This document shows positions 44,802 through 58,920 of a stretch of 64,000 nucleotides of DNA, piece by piece. The first letter of the stretch is position 1; each line of letters starts with the position of its first letter. A program made the translations under genes and the position numbers. Location of the stretch: positions 583,521 to 647,520 of the forward strand of contig MNCI01023742.1 of assembly GCA_015680685.1 (NCBI GenBank). The letters run 5' to 3'. Source of the DNA: Gnetum montanum. Lineage: Eukaryota; Streptophyta; Gnetopsida; Gnetales; Gnetaceae. The notes beneath the pieces were generated by a model, which worked only from the letters and a program-made list of their open reading frames with translations, was not told where the DNA came from and ran no database searches.

Positions 44802-47800
44802 ATGGCTTCCATAGCCACTGCTATTGACACCTTCAACGCGGAGGTGCCCTTCATAGTTCAAGGCACCACTAGTGCTGAACAACTGCTGAACCTAATGCTA
44901 GAAACACGTCGATCTCTCAGAATCCAAAACTGAGGACCTAAGGGATTGGCCCAACAACATGAGCATTACAACTTTCTTTATGCCAAGGTGCAGGCTAGTC
45001 TGCCCTTGGATTTACATGAGCTCAAAGAAAAACTTAGCTTTGAGTTTGCTTACTGCAACGGGAAGGAATTCGTTCCTACCCCCGACATTTTGTTATCTTT
45101 AACACAAGTGTATCAAAGGCTCCTAGACCAATTAATCCAGTTGGCCAGGCTTAGGGAGCAACAAGACATAGCATCCAACCAAGAGGATGCCTTTCAAGAT
45201 GGATAAGAGAAACTTGATTCCTAGTCTGACAAGGAAGGTCAAGTCAATCCCGTTCCTATTTGTCCCACCCAATCCTTTTGGGCCAACTCGTTGTCTATCA
45301 CCGCTCCCTTCGTCATCATGCCTATGGTTCTGCAGCCTACAACTGCAACTGCAATGGGTAGCCATACCACATTCCAGGCATATCCTCACCCTTATTTCCC
45401 TATTACATTCGCAGCAACTGTGCCCCTACAAACTATTTATCAACACATTCCTGCAGTACGTAACACGCCTATTACGACTACCCTACCTCATGTTCATACT
45501 ATACCTACTTCGTAACCGCACATAACTACCATGCCAATTCCTATGCTAGCATCTATTCCACCCACAGTGGTGGGCCCCAACCCATCCACATGGTGGGCAC
45601 TGTTCACTTCTTCCTATGTTCTACAACTGTCGCAGATGTTTTACCACATTCACCCTCAGACCTACTCTACCCCACAAATAGTACATCCTAATATGGGAAC
45701 ATGGTTTGTCCCACCGATGACTCAAAAGGTTTATTCGGCAGCTCAACCCACTGTTACTACTCTAACAGTACCACCCATAAGATGGAGGACAACATAAGTA
45801 GCACCTATGATGGGGGTAGCCCCGATGGCACCGCCGATGGATCAGCCTGCCACCACCACCATGCCACATGTGGGAGCTACCTCTATAGTCCTTCAACTGT
45901 CTATAGCAGCGCTGAGTCTGGACCAAGTGTTTCAGCTCATCCAGACCCTCACTGGGAAAATAAAATACCTCAAAGCTGTGGGGTCCGACACGGTACAGGT
46001 CATGGACTTTTATCAGGATGACCCCGTCAGCCCTGCAATCCCTGCTTTAACATTACCCCCTAGGATGTCTCTCCCATACTTCATGAAGTACAACAGGGAG
46101 GGAGATCCCAATGTGCATCTTGTCACTTTTAGGTCTGAGTCCTTACTATTTCAACAATGGCCACACATGATCATTCACGTCTTCACCATGTCCCTAGCTG
46201 AAAAAGCCTTAGATTGGTACTATGCATTGCCGCGTTTATCCATTTCAACTTTGGAATAACTCATGACCTAGTTCATGACATGCTTCAAATACAACTTGAA
46301 GCCAAAAACCATGTTGGATTAGTTGATAAGTGTAAAGCAAGATGCACTAGAACTAGTCCAAAAATTCATTCAACATTGGAGCACAACCCTTAATGAAATC
46401 CACGGGCCCATCGCAGAGGCCCACTTGCTAGCCATCTTTAAGGGCATAGTGAATGACTTCATCAAGTCTAAACTATACTACCTCACTCCTCACTCTCTCA
46501 GTCAGGCTTTCACTCAAACTAAGTGCATACAAGATGCGGCTGAAGCAAGCAAAGACCCAACCTATATGACTTACAAGAACACATTTGCAAAGAAGGACAA
46601 GGGTAAGGCCCCAACAACCACAGTAGCCACTGTGGCAACTGAGGCCAAGCCCAAGCCTAATGGTAGTGGTAGGAAAAATAACAAGAAACCGACCATACCT
46701 ACGGCTAATCCTGTGCCCAAACTAGGCCAAGCACCGTAACCTGCTGCATCTATGCCTGAGACATCTGCATACACCGAACCCAACTTTGAGCGTAAAGACT
46801 GCTCGAAATACACCCCACTGCCTCTCAAACCTTCATAACTCCTGAAGTAACTGTTGCCAATGGGATACATCCAACACAAGAAGATGTCGGAAGAAGCAAA
46901 CGTGAGAGATCAACACTACTGCGAGCTCCTTAGGAATCCCTCTTTGGCCCTACCCAATGAGCCTCCAGTCCCTAGGGGTTTTAGGTTAGACAGGTTTTGT
47001 GACTACCACCAACTATGTGTTCACACCACGGATTATTGTCTATCGTTGTAGGATGACATCCAAAGATTAATCGACCTGAGGAATCTAGTACTAGACGAAA
47101 GCAACCCAGTACACCCTGAAAATCAATCTATGTATGTCTACACAGATCCCCTCAATGCCAATAATGTCAGTTACATAATTAATTCCATCGGCATTGATAA
47201 TGATCCCATGCCACCCTGCCAGCCATTTTTGATACGTGTGCCTTAGCGTAGTGCACTAGCACCACCAACGGTTGGTCCAAGCTTGCAGCCACCCTTCATC
47301 TTAAAAGTTCCACCATGAGCATCCACCTTTGCATCACCTATTGCTAAGGCCACATCAATTAACACCTCTAGCTCCATTCATTATTAGAGGGCTAAGATCC
47401 TCGAAGGTCCCTATCTCGCATAACATAGCTGAGCAGCCTCCTCGCCCCGCAAGGCGAGAAGTCCACTTTGTGGACGAGACGTCAAAGGGAAGTACTGTTA
47501 AAAGTATCCTCATACCTATGTCTTCATCCCTTGCATCTGTACCTTCATCATCAAAGGTGAAGATCGACATGACCACGTGGCCTGCATCACCCTGTCGACA
47601 AGGATCTGAGCCCAGATCTGAGTCAACTTCCCCTTGGGAGATTTGCCTCCTAGGATAGATTGAAGAGGAGGAAAACGTCAAACATGAGGGCAACCAAAAC
47701 TTCCTAGACATCCTCACCTAGGTCAAGTAAGCTTTAAAGTAGAAAAATGCTACACCGAGCTTGTACGACCTAATCATGACTTCTATATCTCATCGCGAGG

Positions 47801-48615
47801 CTCTAGTCCGCATATTAACGGTGATTCCGATCGACGAAAACATGCCAGCCGAAGAGGAAGCGATCCACTTGGTAATGCTTCCCTCTGTACCCGTAGAGCC
47901 CACACCATCCCAAGTAACTTTCAATAACGACACCATTAGGAAAGATCTCAAAGGGGGTTAAGTAACTACGATGCCTCTCTTCATCATAATTCGGGTCGGC
48001 CAACACCAGATCCGAAGGATACACGTTGATAACAAGGCTACCACAAACATTATTTTCTTCCTTATTGTGGACAAGTTGGGATTGGTTGACCAGATCAAGC
48101 CCATGGTGACATCATGTCTGAGACCCTTCAATGTGGCACATGTCCTGGTGAAGGGCATAGTTCACATAAACTTTGTAGCAGGGGACCAGTTCCCCACATA
48201 CGCAACGTTGATCGTAGTCGAAGAAATGCCCAGGATTAACCTAATCTTAGGAAGATCATGGTTAGTGCAACTTAGGGCTGTTTCTTCGCCTATACACTAG
48301 GAAATCCACTTACCATACGCAAGTAGGGAGGTGGTAATCCATGGTGATGAAATGGCAACGCAAGCAATCGACAACGTGGACATGGAACAAGGCTCAAAGG
48401 TTACAACATCTTAGAATGAAGCATCGGTTGATGCATATGTTAATCATTCAACAGAAGTATCGGCTCAGCGAGTCGACTCCCATATCAAAAATGCATGGGT
48501 CAAGTTTCCCTTCCAAGCAGAGGACAACGATGAGAACAAGGGCCCTGGCGAAACACCTCGGCCTTACATTCTGATCAACCCACGAAGGGTCAAGAAGCAG
48601 CTACGCATAATGTAG
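44802..48615 (+). pseudogene. gag-pro: E3 gag-protease polyprotein
   Basis: Starts MASIATAID. The N-terminal part shares the EHYNF and KEFVPTPD elements with E1 and E2 gag. Then come a Pro/Thr-rich segment, a capsid-like core (46000-46560; SLAEKALDWYYALP, VQKFIQHW), a decayed knuckle CDYHQLCVHTTDYC, and protease with NFVAGDQFP and INLILGRSWLVQ (about 48240). The DxG region reads HVDNKAT, so the catalytic motif is damaged. Many nonsense codons occur. An insertion of about 130-140 bp (47576-47715), absent from EA, lies before the protease and accompanies a frame change. The end is set by an open C-terminal tail to TAG 48613. Confidence 0.88.
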
Positions 48616-48699
48616 CAATCCTACCTCTTCCTGCCAAGATTGCCATCCATTGTACATTCACTGTTTCCTTGCCTTGTTAGCATGCCATCCTTTCGACAT

Positions 48700-48890
48700 G
48701 CTATGCTATCGCCCAAAATGACCTAAAACTAGCATCGTTGCTTTGTTGCTTCGTTAACAAACTATCTATTCCTTGGCAGTGGCCCGAAATGGCCTGAAAC
48801 TAACATTGTCGCCTTTCTCTTTACGCAATGGCCCGAAATGGCCCAAAACTAGCATGGTCCGAGATGGCCTAAAACTAGCATATGAAAGCA
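48700..48890 (+). repeat. Short-motif array after E3 protease
   Basis: Four copies of GCCCGAAATGGCCTAAAACT-type sequence with AGCA following, as in EA. It lies between gag-pro and the 3' end of the antisense gene. Confidence 0.8.
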
Positions 48891-49018
48891 TGAAAACTTT
48901 ACATAGTACATAAATTAACATAAAATCATTTTCTTTTCTGAATTTTTCATTTCATTCAAAATTTCCTAAATTTTTTTGTTTTTTCAAAATTTCTGCATTT
49001 CAAAAAAATCCCATGCTA

Positions 49019-52000
49019 TCATGGGTTGTCTCCGTTTACATTGCCTTCGTCGTTTGCCTCCACCTCATTTACATGTGCATCATCCACCCCTGCATTACCT
49101 TCTACCAGTTCCACATTCCCTCCCTCCATAGGTCTTGCACCCTCATCTGGAGCCTACATCATAAGAATGAAGTAGTTAGCAAAAGCAATAAATGCAACAA
49201 ACACTAGCTATAACATAGAATGACCATCTACCTATTAAAGAAACTGACCTGAGGAGAACCTACGTTAGTCTCAAGGGGTATCTGGTCTAGACCAATCCTA
49301 AGGCGATGCCAAATCTCCTCTACCGTAATGTCCATCCAACGCTTATCGCTAGGTTCAGCATTCGTAGCAGCAGCTCTCTCTCTTTCCACGGTCATCCATT
49401 TTAGAGGTTCTAGGGAAAGGGAAGCGATTGCGATCTCCCCTGTAGGAAGTCTCACCTGCAAGTAAGGAGATTTCGTCACCTCCACCTATTCTTTGAACTT
49501 AACGTTGGCCTCAGAAGCGCTGATGGCATTCACGAATGCCTCATACATGAATGCCTCCACAGTAGCATCTTTATGCAGTCTTCGATGGGTCTCATTCTTC
49601 AGCTTGTACATATGTTTGTGTTCCCTCTAGGTTTTCCCCCATTTGAAGACCTTGACATGGATGTCTTTCATATCCTAGCACTTCTAGGCCAGCAAGTCCA
49701 TCTGCATTTGCTGCTCGACTATCTCACAGGTGGACTCAACGTTCTGGTGGATGACCATCCAAAACCTAGCATAGTCATCTACCATCCTTTGCAAACCGAC
49801 AATGTCAAGGTTACAATTTATAAGAAAATCATTCCTCAACCTAAGATTCACCACCTCAGCGACCAGGTCGGCCTCTCTCTGCTCAGCCCCTTGGACCCAT
49901 TTTCACAGGTCCTCATTGATGCACCTACACTTTCACAGAGAGTGTGCCAAGTGCAAGACACATTTTTGAGCCTTGTCAAACATGTGACGAGACACCTCGG
50001 TCACATCATGTGAGAGTGTAGGCACAATGCAAACCTTCATAGGACGTGCCAGGTCCCACTTGAGCCGATTGGTTATTTGATACTAAGAACATAGCAACCA
50101 CGTTAGCATAACAGAATCAACAAACTCAAAAGTTTAGCGTAACAACATAGGAACATTTAACACTACTAGTTACCCGCGTGAGGGTCCGCCTGCTAAAGGC
50201 GTTTGATCATGTCATCAACCAGTCCGTGCACGAACGTAAAATTGTCAGGGACCTCAGCCCATGACTCCGCACGAATCAGAGGATATCCCAAAGCATCAGC
50301 AATAGCACCTGTTACATGTTTAAGCATGTTAGCAATGGCAAAGATGGACTATGATAAGGCAGGTGTCCCATCAACTCACCAGTGCCTGACTATGGCCTTT
50401 CTTCTTGCTGATGCAGGATGATCATGGTGGCCTCGGTGGAGGGCCCTGTCGAGTCCATGTAAGTCCCTTCCTCATGTGCTGGTGTCTTTCCTTTTAGGAG
50501 ACCAACGTCTTTTTTATTCAAGGAAGGTGCCTCTTCATCAGTAGGAGGAGGCTCCCTGATGACAAGAGCCCCTACCCTAGAGACAAGAGCTTCCTTATTC
50601 CTGATCGGTGCCCTTTCCTCCAAGGCTGGGACCTCTGCATCTTTATTAGTCACCCCCGTCCTAAGGGCTGACACTTCCTCATCACCTTCTTCTTCATCAT
50701 CTTCTTCCTCTACTAGCAAAAGGGCATTTTTGCGTCAGTCCAAAATAAGTTAGCTTAAAATAGATGCTACGCTACATCGTACTACTTAGCGTAGTGTAGC
50801 GTAGAAAACTATAGCAAAGTAGGCATTACACAAAAGTGCTTACCAATGGGGGGTTGCATCCTCCACAGCTTGAGCTGCAATCTTTGCCTCTCCTCTTCGT
50901 GAAGCTTTTTCCTGGCTGGGGGAGGCCTCTTCCTTCATAACTACTTGGGTGCAGTCTCAGACATGAAACATTCACCCCATGTCATGCTACCGGTTATGAC
51001 AGGGGGCATCTCTCCCACGCTGTCCTGGCCATAAACGCTATGAACCGCTAGATTTTTAGTCGTTACAGACAATGACTCTCCAACCATTTCTGAGGGATCT
51101 TGGGATTGCATGGTCCGAAGGACTTGTTGAATCCATGGTTTGGGAATCTGGTCACAATCTCACATGGTCCAGACCCCATCCTTTTGGACCACCAGGAACT
51201 CCACGAAGTGCTTTAGATAACCTATGTAGAAGGCATAGTGTATGTTAGAGCAGGACTCTATTTGCTCATGGAGTCCCAAAATCTCTACCTACAAGCCACT
51301 ACATAGGAAGCTGGCCCAGTTGTAATGGGTCCCTTCCTTCATAACCTCTCGCATTACCCAAACCTACTGAAGCCCTAGGACCTTCCCCTGGGTGAGCAAT
51401 TGAGGGAATGTATGGGCACGAAAGACCGGGTAAATCCCCATGGTAGGGCTATCCTTAAGCTTTTCCATGGGGAATCCTTTTCACTCCTTGGTGAGCCTCA
51501 ACCACTCCTTGATATGCTGCTTCTGAAGAGTCAACTCCTGCTTTCCCTTCAATACTACAGGGGCACCATCAGTAGGAACGCTAAACAAATCCGCAAATAG
51601 CTGGTCATCAATTTCAATGACCACTCGCACGCCCCGCATGTACGTGTGAAAACATCCTGCCCTCCTAGAAAAGGAGTTGACCAGGGAAAGCTTCTCAACA
51701 GCAAAGAAGTTTAGGTTCGGAGCCATGAACAGATCCATGAGCCCCGCCCTTTGAACTTTTATGAGCAAGGAGTTCGGGGCCCCTTATTCTAACCAGCTCT
51801 GGCTTTCCACTACTTCACCATATTTGAAGTAGATGTTCATCCCCTACCTCTCAGTGGTTACCACCGTCACCTCAAGAGGTTTCTTTACCCCTACAACAAC
51901 TTTCACAAAACACACTCAGCATAACACTGCAGAGAATGCAAAAAATTATGAAAACATTTGAATATGCAACGCCTTCCTTTTGACCCACCTTTTCTATATG

Positions 52001-53385
52001 GTAATGGGAATAGTGGGAGTTTAACCTCTAGAACTTCTTCAACCGTGACTAGTTTGAAGGGTTCTTTCCACTCCTTTTCCAGCCAACCTTTCTCCCTACA
52101 CTGATTGTAGAAACTACTGAGCGTGCGCAGGTAGGTACGGTATTCTCCCCTACATTGACCAATCACACCCACCCAAAGGTTCTTGGCAGAAGGAAACTCC
52201 CATAGGGCTAGTTACTTCATAGCCAGCAGACCCAGTTGGTCATGAACCCCGTCATCATCAATATAGAACCTGGTGACAAACACACACTATTAGCATTTGG
52301 CCAAGTATGGCTAGCATGGCACAATGAAGTAGAGCAAAGATGCAAAACTCACCTGCTAGCACTGTAAATAGTCCCTTGTGGGTTCTAAAAGTATGTCACC
52401 ATGTGACGTGCGAGGAACAACGTGTTATACTGATGATAGTATTGGTATTCTGACATATCCCAAATCCAGGCTAAATGCCTCAACCTTGCTGAGTGTTGGT
52501 TGGACCCCCCTCCCTGTCTGCTCACGATTGTCTCGTCAGAGAAATATCTTAGGATGCCCTGATTTTCCCCCGGCAACATGGCTTCTATTATGCTGGATGC
52601 CTCTATCTCCTTTAGGGAAGACCAAACAATCACATTAAAGTGGCTAAGGAGGAATTGAAAGAAGTCTTGTGCCCCTTCCTTGAACCAAACCGCTCGGTCC
52701 CCCACATGTATCGGAGGAGGAGGAGCATTGGCCACAGGTCTGCTCACATGGCACAAGACCCCTCCAATGTCTAAAATGATCAACTGGGATCTTGGGTCCA
52801 CCCTGCACAATGCAACCAGCAAATATTAGCATCACACTTGAAAGAAATACATACGCAACATAGCAGCATCTAGTAGCCTGTACATATAGCGTAGCAGGAC
52901 CCTTTGCCCATACATAGCGTAACAAGAGCGTGGAAGCCTAGTGTAGCAGGAGCATGCAAATAGCCTAGTGTAGCAACAAAAAAACTGATGACATACTCAA
53001 ACAAAATACATGTCGCGTAACCACATTGCACATGGCCAAGCCCTCCCAAGGGTTTTACATTGCGGCATGCTAGGGTCAAGCGACCTAAACTACCCCAACC
53101 CCCATGGGTACGACAACTAAGGTGATGGTGGTTTCAGCAGGACCGCGGCAATACAAAGGCTAAAACAATGTGACCATAGAAAACACAGATAGCAAAACAA
53201 ATAGGACACGAAAATCAGAGTAGAAAATGGTAAAGGGCATAAAACAAAATGAGTGAAGGAGACATAAAAACTTACTAGGATAGCGATGTGCTCTCCTACG
53301 CCAAAACACATGCTTGTGGAGCACGCCTCAGGGTCTTCTTCACCTCCTCAACCTTCGCAAGTGCCAGATGAGTCTTAGGAGCCAT
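49019..53385 (-). pseudogene. E3 antisense accessory gene, multi-exon
   Basis: Exons supported by comparison: 53276-53385 (110 nt, MAPKTHLALAKVEEVKK, donor GTAAGT), 52353-52802 (450 nt, donor GTGAGT), 51989-52269 (281 nt, starts FYIDDDGVHDQ), an exon from 51890 downward with FKYGEVVESQSW and YMRGVRVVIEIDDQLFADLF, a charged exon near 50400-50720 (EEEDDEEEGDEEV, ALVIREPPPT), a segment at about 49240-49490 (WMTVERERAA, LRIGLDQIPLET) and a last exon 49019-49153 (135 nt) with an acidic tail. Phases agree with E2 over the first four exons. Stops include the exon 1-2 junction codon (TAG where EA has CAG), 52385-52387 and several in exon 4. Intron 1 and another intron hold TAGCGTAGC-type clusters like the LTR. 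Confidence 0.78.
52353..52802 (-). pseudogene. Exon 2, FCP1/NIF-like domain (E3 copy)
   Basis: The copy closest to known phosphatases. LIILDIGGVLCHV keeps the first Asp of the loop and resembles the plant variant DVNGLL rather than DxDxT. VWFKEGAQDFFQFLLSHFNV then IVWSSL is nearly canonical. LRHLAWIWDMSEYQYYHQYN then TLFLARHMV aligns with the late acid-containing motif, whose DDSP is lost. One in-frame stop (52385-52387) precedes NPQGTIY. Confidence 0.78.
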
Positions 53386-53535
53386 GGTCCTACTTGCAGA
53401 TTTGTGCCCTTCGCTAAGAAATTCACCTTGTTAATCGGTCAACACAATCGCTTCACGCTCCGAAATCACCTTGTGCTCCAATGAGGACTCTACGTTCTTA
53501 CGGTGAAAATAGTGAAATTACCAGGGTTTAACCCC

Positions 53536-53542
53536 TATTTAT
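53536..53542 (-). promoter_or_regulatory. TATA-like box of the E3 antisense gene
   Basis: Minus-strand CCATAAATAGGGG, about 150 nt before the ATG at 53385 and conserved with EA. Confidence 0.5.
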
Positions 53543-53699
53543 GGCTACAATGGCAAAATGGGGAAACTTATTCCGCTCTCTCTTTGATTAATGCGGTGCG
53601 CGCCGTATAGCGTAGCATGCTTGCCACGACATCATAACACTATTAGCATTTAAGCCTTGACACGCTTCAAGCCAACTACTTACTTTCCTAAAAATAAAA

Positions 53700-54150
53700 A
53701 ATAATATTTGTTCAGGGTCCGAAAAGACCTTAAACTAGCGATCCTAGCATAGTTGCACCCCTCAAGGTCCAAAAAGACCCCAAATTAGTAGTTTCGACTT
53801 GTTACGTTCACAGTCCACAATGACTTTAAACTAACAAAACCACATGCTTACACCAACAGTTATCTCATCCTCTTTCACATAGACAGTATCGCATGTCCTA
53901 GCAATTTTGTGTTTTCATTTTTGCACTAGCAGTTCAATACTTATCATATCCATAATTTCCTGTTCCGCATACAATTATTTTTCATATTAAGGTTTTTCAT
54001 GTTGTAGCATGATAGTCCGAAATAACACTAAACTAGCAGTTTGGCATTTGCATATCAATAGTTACATAGCTTCACATTTTACATCAGTAATTTTATACCT
54101 TTAGCAATTCTACACTCTTGTACCTTGGTGGTCCGCCACGACCTTAAACT
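53700..54150 (+). repeat. Short-motif array before E3 pol
   Basis: Degenerate GGTCCGAAAAGACCTTAAAC, AGTCCGAAATAACACTAAAC and GGTCCGCCACGACCTTAAAC units, each followed by TAGCA-like bases and spaced irregularly. Confidence 0.72.
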
Positions 54151-54364
54151 AGAAAACTTTCAATCCTTACCTTGCCCTACTTAGCAAGTTGCACCTCATT
54201 GCTGCTTTGCAAATTTTCATTTCACACGATCTCTAATGCCCCTTAACTAGGCTTTCATCTTATGATGGTAGGTCAAGCGAAAGATGGGAATCCACCTTGG
54301 CCTTTCCATGCCTTTAACGATAGCAGGGCCACAGTGCAAACTCGCGAGACAGTTGAACCCTAGC

Positions 54365-57300
54365 ATGATCGACTAGGGGTTGACTATGACTAGCACCATA
54401 GCAGCCTTAGAAGCATCCCAGGATTGTCCCAGGCACCTGGTCCAAGCCCTAGACTTAGAGGCCAGGGATGTAACCGAGGACCCTCTCATCGAGACACCTG
54501 TGACCACGTAAAAATGGGAGGTGAAAACATTAAGACTTAGCTCTCTCCTAGACACATAAAGCATAGCTAAAATCGTACAAGACAACATCGATGTCTTCGC
54601 ATGGTCGTATAGTGACATGCTAGGTCTAGATCTATGGTTGATTCAGCATAACATCGTCTTAGACCCACACATGAAGGCAGTCAAGAAAAAAGCTTGCAAA
54701 GTTAAGCCAGAAATTGCACTAGCTATGAGGAATGAAATCACTAAGCTATACCTAGAGGGTTTCATCAGCGCGGTTGACTATTCAAAGTGGGTGTCCAACG
54801 TCATTGTAGTTTCAAAGAAAATGGGTGGGATACAGATCTATATAGACTTCTGAGACTTCAACAAGGCAACGATCAAAGATAATTTTCCACTCCCAGCATT
54901 GATCAACTCATCGACACCACGGCTGGCCACACTCTACTATCCTTCATGGATGGTTTCTCTGGATACAACCAAATTTGCATTAACCCAAAGCACTAGTTGT
55001 CGACAACCTTCATGACTCCATCGGGGACCTTCTACTATACCATGATGCCGTTTGGGCTCAAGAATGCTGGAGCAACCTACCAGTGAGCCATGACTTACAT
55101 TTTCAACAACTACATCCTAGAAACATTAAACGATTATGTGGACGATATAGCGGTCAAGTCCAAAGAGGTAGCTGATCACCCACATGATCTAGGGGTAGTC
55201 CTCAAATATTTCTAGATGCACAACTTACACCTCAATCCTAAGAAGTGCGTCGTTGAGGTGAAAATCGGATGCATGTTAGGGTTTGTGGTATCGGAGGCTG
55301 GAATACGGGTGGACCCCGACAAGGTCAAGGCCATCATCAACCTAGCGCCTCCTATAAATCTCAAGGAATTACATAGTTTACAAGGTAGAGTGCAATTCAT
55401 TTGAAGGTTTATAGCTAGGTTGACCAACAAGTTACACCCCATGCAACATCTCCTAAAGAAGGGGGTTGACTTTGAATGGACAACCCAGTGTCAACAAGCC
55501 TTTGACAACCTGAAGAAGGAGCTCTCACACCTCCCAATGGTGCATCCACCACAAAGGGATAAGCCTTTCTTCATATACCTTGCCACCTCTGACACATCCA
55601 TAGTTGCACTGCTATGTCAAAAGCGAGATGATGATTCTGAGACACCAGTGTATTACCTAAGCCATACGCTAATAGCACATGAAGCAAAGTACAACGAAGT
55701 GGAGAGGAATTCCCTAGCCTTAGTGTTCGCACTAAAAAAGTGGCGGCATTACTTATTCCACAGCATAACCAATATCATTTCCAAAAGTAATGTACTTTGG
55801 GCTATCACCACCAACCTGTATGAAAGCAGCAGGATAGCCCGATGGAAAGCAATAACCGCAGAGTTCGACCTATGCTATGTAAGTCAATCATCGACAAAGG
55901 GTCAAGCCATAGTGACCCAACTTACGGCCTCACCAGGCAACCATAGACCTCGATTTCCTAGAAGAATATGTTAGCAATGTTGCCATTATCCCATCGCATT
56001 TTGAGACTACCTTACATTTTGACGGTGGCTCAACCGCGCGAGGACGTAGCACCGTGTCCATGATCACATTCCCCTCTAGGGAAATGCATCCATCTGCTTA
56101 TCATTTTGCATTTCCTTACACCAACAATCTGGGAGAATATGAGGGGCTACTTAGAGGCCTCTTAACTTCCCAAGCACTGTGCATACAACACCTAGTAATT
56201 AGAGGAGATTCACAACTAGTTGTGAATCAAATCACCGAGGTCTACGCCTGCAAGGTAGTGCACCTGCAATCCTACTGCGACCTAGCAAAAACCCTACTTA
56301 AACAATTTACAACCATAGATGTGCAACATGTTCCATGCAATGAGAATACCATGGCAGACACCTTAGCTACCCTCACATTAAACATTCCCTCACATTCCCT
56401 AGGAAACCTGCCAACCTCAATCATAGAGTGCGCAGACCCTATCACTCAGGCAGAACACGTGGCCTCTGTTGATGCTGCAGATACCCTAGAGTGGTACGCC
56501 AACATTAAAGCCTATCTACAGCATGGCAAACCACCAGGTGGATTGACATCTACCCAAAGAGATGCAATATGTAAGTGTGCTCGAAAATACATGCTCATGG
56601 AAAATGATATCCTATGCCAACGATCCTATGACAGGATATTGCTAGCATGCGTAGGTGGCGAGCAGGCATAAAGGATAGTTAATGAAGTTCATGAAGGGCT
56701 ATGCGGTGGACACATAGCACCCAGGGCTATGGCTACAAAAATTAGATGCCTAGGGTACTATTGGCCCTACATGGAGCGTGACTGCCACATGTGCCAGAGA
56801 TACGCAGATCTCATACACATAGCCCCTACAGATCTACATCCAACACAAATCACGTGGTCCTTCCAACGATGGGGATTAGACCTCATAAGGCCTATCATGC
56901 CTAAGTCCTTTGCAGGTCATAGCTTCATTATCACCACCACTAAGTATTTTACCAAGTGGATGAAAGCTATTCCCCTAAGGAAAATGACATCCCAGCAAAT
57001 CTTCCACTTCATCCTCGACAACATCATAACAAGGTTTGGGCTTCCAATGATTATTGTGCCTAACAATGGACCACAGTTCAATAGTATGGAAACCCGAACC
57101 TTCTGTAGCAACCTAGGCATTAAACAATCATTTTCTTCCCCTTATTATCTGCAAGCGAATGGGCAGGCGGAGGCTACAAATAAATCCATCATCAACTTGC
57201 TGAAGTGGATGCTTACCAATAGCAAGAGGTGATGGCATGAGCAAATCCTCTACATCCTTTGGGCCTACATAACGACTTGCAGAACTGCAACAAGTAAGAT

Positions 57301-57712
57301 CCCTTATAGTATTTTTTACAGATCTGAAGCTATATTTTCTCTTGATTTGTAGGTACCATCACTTCAGATGATCCTCGCGGATGTCGTACGCGAAGCCCAG
57401 AACAACGAGTTGCAAACCATCGACCTCGAGTCAATAGAGGAGGAGCACACACAGACGTTGAGACGCATCGAGAACTACCAAAACAAACAATAGCAGAAGC
57501 ACCATACATACCCGCATTGATAGCCAGAGCATAAGGGATACCTCATCCTCAAGTCCATCTATGAGCACGTAAGAAAATTCTCAGCCAACTGGGAAGGCCC
57601 TTACGTGGTCACTAAAGCCTTTGGGAATGGAGCCTTCAAGCTGGCGAACATGGATGACAATGAGTTCGCCAACCTGGTGAATCACTTGTACCTCAAGTCA
57701 TACTTCATCTGA
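54365..57712 (+). pseudogene. pol: E3 pol: RT, two RNases H, integrase
   Basis: Same layout as EA: MLGLDLWLIQH linker, RT with FMDGFSGYNQ-like sequence and YVDD (about 55135), Ty3 RNase H with YLATSDTS, second RNase H with FDGGS (Ala to Gly), RGDSQLVVNQ and MADTLATL, integrase with GLDLIRP, VPNNGPQF and GQAEATNK. The second catalytic Asp of integrase is Asn, and about seven residues are missing beside the CxxC of its zinc finger. One-base losses shift the frame near 54890 and 55940. Nonsense codons are fewer than in EA. It ends with TGA at 57710. Confidence 0.9.
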
Positions 57713-57719
57713 ACTATGG

Positions 57720-57980
57720 TAGCAACGGCAACCATCTGCTATGACAATAAACTAGTAATAGCACCAAGCAACATCTGCGAAGACGATAAACTAGCAGCAT
57801 CAGTAACTATCCGGTACGACGCAAAACTGGCACTGCTAGTCCACTATAACTATAAATTGGCACTACTCATCCGCTACGATGTTAAAATGGCATGTACGGT
57901 CCACTAGGACCTTAAACTAGCATAGCAGTCCATTGGGACCTTACACCAGCACACGGTCTACCAAGACCTTAAACTAGGTT
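57720..57980 (+). repeat. Short-motif array after E3 integrase
   Basis: Seven or eight copies of ATCNGCTACGANNNTAAACT and GTCCACTAGGACCTTAAACT at about 30-bp spacing, each followed by AGCA-type bases. It aligns with the EA array at 22515-22815. Confidence 0.8.
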
Positions 57981-58906
57981 TGCATCGCATCCCCGGCATG
58001 CATCAACACCAGATACACATCGAACGAGTGGGCGCGATGCTAACGTATGGGTGGGACATCGTAGCCCTCGAATGTTGTTCACAATGCACTAAGAATGCGG
58101 TCTAGGACACGTGTGATGCCGCCACCCTTGGCATCATGCTGACCCCTCAAAGATGCCATATGGCATCACACTGGCCCCTCGAACTTACTGTTGACACGAC
58201 CTACCTCCCTAACGATAGTTCCTGGGCTAGTCCTCCAATCCCCTACCAATGCCTCAGCTTGCATGATGTTTAGCTATGTGGTAGCTGATACCATAGCTGA
58301 ACTCATCATGCATGCCTTTGGCAGGGATTCTAGTGCATCTGCACCCGTAACAACTCTTGGCACCTCGAAGGCCAGCTCCTCTGCGTCGATGCTGCCAAGG
58401 CCACTACTGGCCTCTCTTCTTTGGGCATATAACATCAATGACGGTGCCCAAGAGTAACAATAATGCTAGCAGCTAGCAAAACCTTTGCCCCTACAGTGGA
58501 AAATGCTACAGCATCCTAAAGTGAGTGCCTCGACTAGCATGGCTACTTCAAAGTGCAAGTTCCATGACATGCGCAACATAGCTCGCCACACGAAGCACAT
58601 TTGTAGGTAGGTCAAAACCCTTCATGGATGTAATGCAACTCATCCTATGAAGGGAACACCTGACCTACAAGAGGTTAAAGAATAGCACCAGCCAAAGATG
58701 AAAATGCAAATGATCCCCTCAGAGCATTCCGACGAGGGACTCCACTAATCATCTTTTCTCTCTGCCTTAACCTCTGCACAATCAATGCAACACTCTCAAG
58801 TGTGGGCAAGCGATGTCCTGACAATCACCGAGGGACAACTCAACATTTTGCTACGGTGTTTCATATTCTTTGCCAACATTTATCAAGCCCAGTCTCCAAA
58901 TGCTGA
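57981..58906 (+). other. E3 3' untranslated region
   Basis: Aligns with the EA spacer 22816-23818. Contains no conserved protein frame. Confidence 0.65.
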
Positions 58907-58920
58907 CAAAGAGGGGCCAA
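58907..58920 (+). other. E3 polypurine tract
   Basis: CAAAGAGGGGCCAA directly before TGAAACACCCC. Confidence 0.88.
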
